This document shows positions 15,854 to 16,110 of a stretch of 16,110 nucleotides of DNA, in pieces. Numbering within the stretch: position 1 is the first letter of the stretch; every line of letters starts with the position of its first letter. Location: the NCBI GenBank assembly GCA_946545765.1, contig CAMNNS010000025.1, positions 1-16,110 of the forward strand, in the 5' to 3' direction. Source of the DNA: an uncultured Bacteroidales bacterium (GTDB lineage Bacteria; Bacteroidota; Bacteroidia; Bacteroidales; UBA932). The position numbers and the translations under genes are program-made. Under the pieces are notes generated by a model. The model was not told where the DNA came from. It searched no databases and worked only from the letters and a program-made list of their open reading frames with translations.

Positions 15854-16110
15854 ATGGCAATTTTTCTTATTATATTCATAATCCTTTTTTTAATAGAGGT
15901 GTTCTATTTTCGTATAGCCCAAAAGTTTAATATTGTAGATAAACCCAATGAGAGGAGCTCGCACTCTACAGTTGTGCTAAGGGGTGGAGGGATAATTTTT
16001 ATCATTGCCTTATGGTTGTGGAGTATCATTTACGGCTTTCAATATCCGTGGATGTTGTTCGGGATAACATTAGTGGCGGGGGTCTCTTTTATAGATGATA
16101 TTCACTCTTT
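15854..16110 (+). CDS. WecA/WbpL-like undecaprenyl-phosphate sugar-phosphate transferase (5' part; cut by window edge)
   Basis: The first 85 codons of an open frame run off the right edge without a stop. The protein begins with a membrane segment (about 2-19), then has the family signature NIVDKPNERSSHS (26-38) followed by LRGGGIIF (42-49). Two more membrane segments follow, and then FIDDIHS, whose D81-D82 corresponds to the conserved acidic pair that binds the metal ion in the MraY/WecA superfamily. These enzymes start glycan assembly by moving a HexNAc-1-phosphate from its UDP form to undecaprenyl phosphate. The NERSSHS and RGGG pattern is typical of the WbpL-type branch in O-antigen clusters. 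Its substrate is probably the product of the neighbouring epimerase/reductase; this is inference. The remaining three quarters of the gene lie outside the window. Confidence 0.92.
   Translation, partial: MAIFLIIFIILFLIEVFYFRIAQKFNIVDKPNERSSHSTVVLRGGGIIFIIALWLWSIIYGFQYPWMLFGITLVAGVSFIDDIHS

Overview
The window looks like chromosomal DNA of a Bacteroidales-type bacterium (phylum Bacteroidota). The reasons are an AT-rich composition, a fimbrillin-family lipoprotein with a Cys followed by acidic residues, A-rich rather than Shine-Dalgarno-like sequence before starts, and promoter-like TAnnTTTG boxes. Genus cannot be told from the sequence alone. All fourteen genes are on the + strand; I see no RNA gene, insertion sequence, CRISPR array or integrase.

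Layout. (1) Positions 1-2393: a free-standing transcription unit with a promoter-like site, one large fimbrillin-type surface lipoprotein, and a perfect 12-bp-stem intrinsic terminator. (2) From about 2482 to the right edge: a cell-surface polysaccharide (capsule or O-antigen) biosynthesis cluster of thirteen co-directional genes, the last cut by the window edge. In order: polysaccharide pyruvyltransferase family protein, GT2 glycosyltransferase, UDP-galactopyranose mutase (glf), WbbI-like galactofuranosyltransferase, EpsG/Wzy-like polymerase, GT2, GT4, CapE, CapF, CapG, WbuB/WbjE-like GT4, NAD-dependent epimerase/reductase (WbjF/WbpV-like), and the start of a WecA/WbpL-like initiating phospho-glycosyltransferase.

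How the genes work together. Glf makes UDP-galactofuranose and the next gene is the transferase expected to use it. CapE, CapF and CapG form the complete three-enzyme route from UDP-GlcNAc to UDP-L-FucNAc, and the following GT4 belongs to the family that adds L-FucNAc. The epimerase/reductase and the initiating transferase are expected to place the first sugar (inferred D-FucNAc or D-QuiNAc, or an epimerised HexNAc) on undecaprenyl phosphate. Other transferases complete a repeat unit, the pyruvyltransferase-like protein may add an acidic ketal, and the EpsG-like protein polymerises repeats. No flippase (Wzx), chain-length regulator or export gene is in the window. Because the left boundary is a terminator followed by a promoter, these should lie to the right or elsewhere.

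Nothing here looks like an entirely new class of system. The most informative points are the capE-F-G-GT4-epimerase-WbpL order, which matches the Pseudomonas aeruginosa O11 O-antigen cluster, the paired Galf module, and the repeated appearance of exact TAnnTTTG boxes in the few long gaps of an otherwise tightly packed operon.
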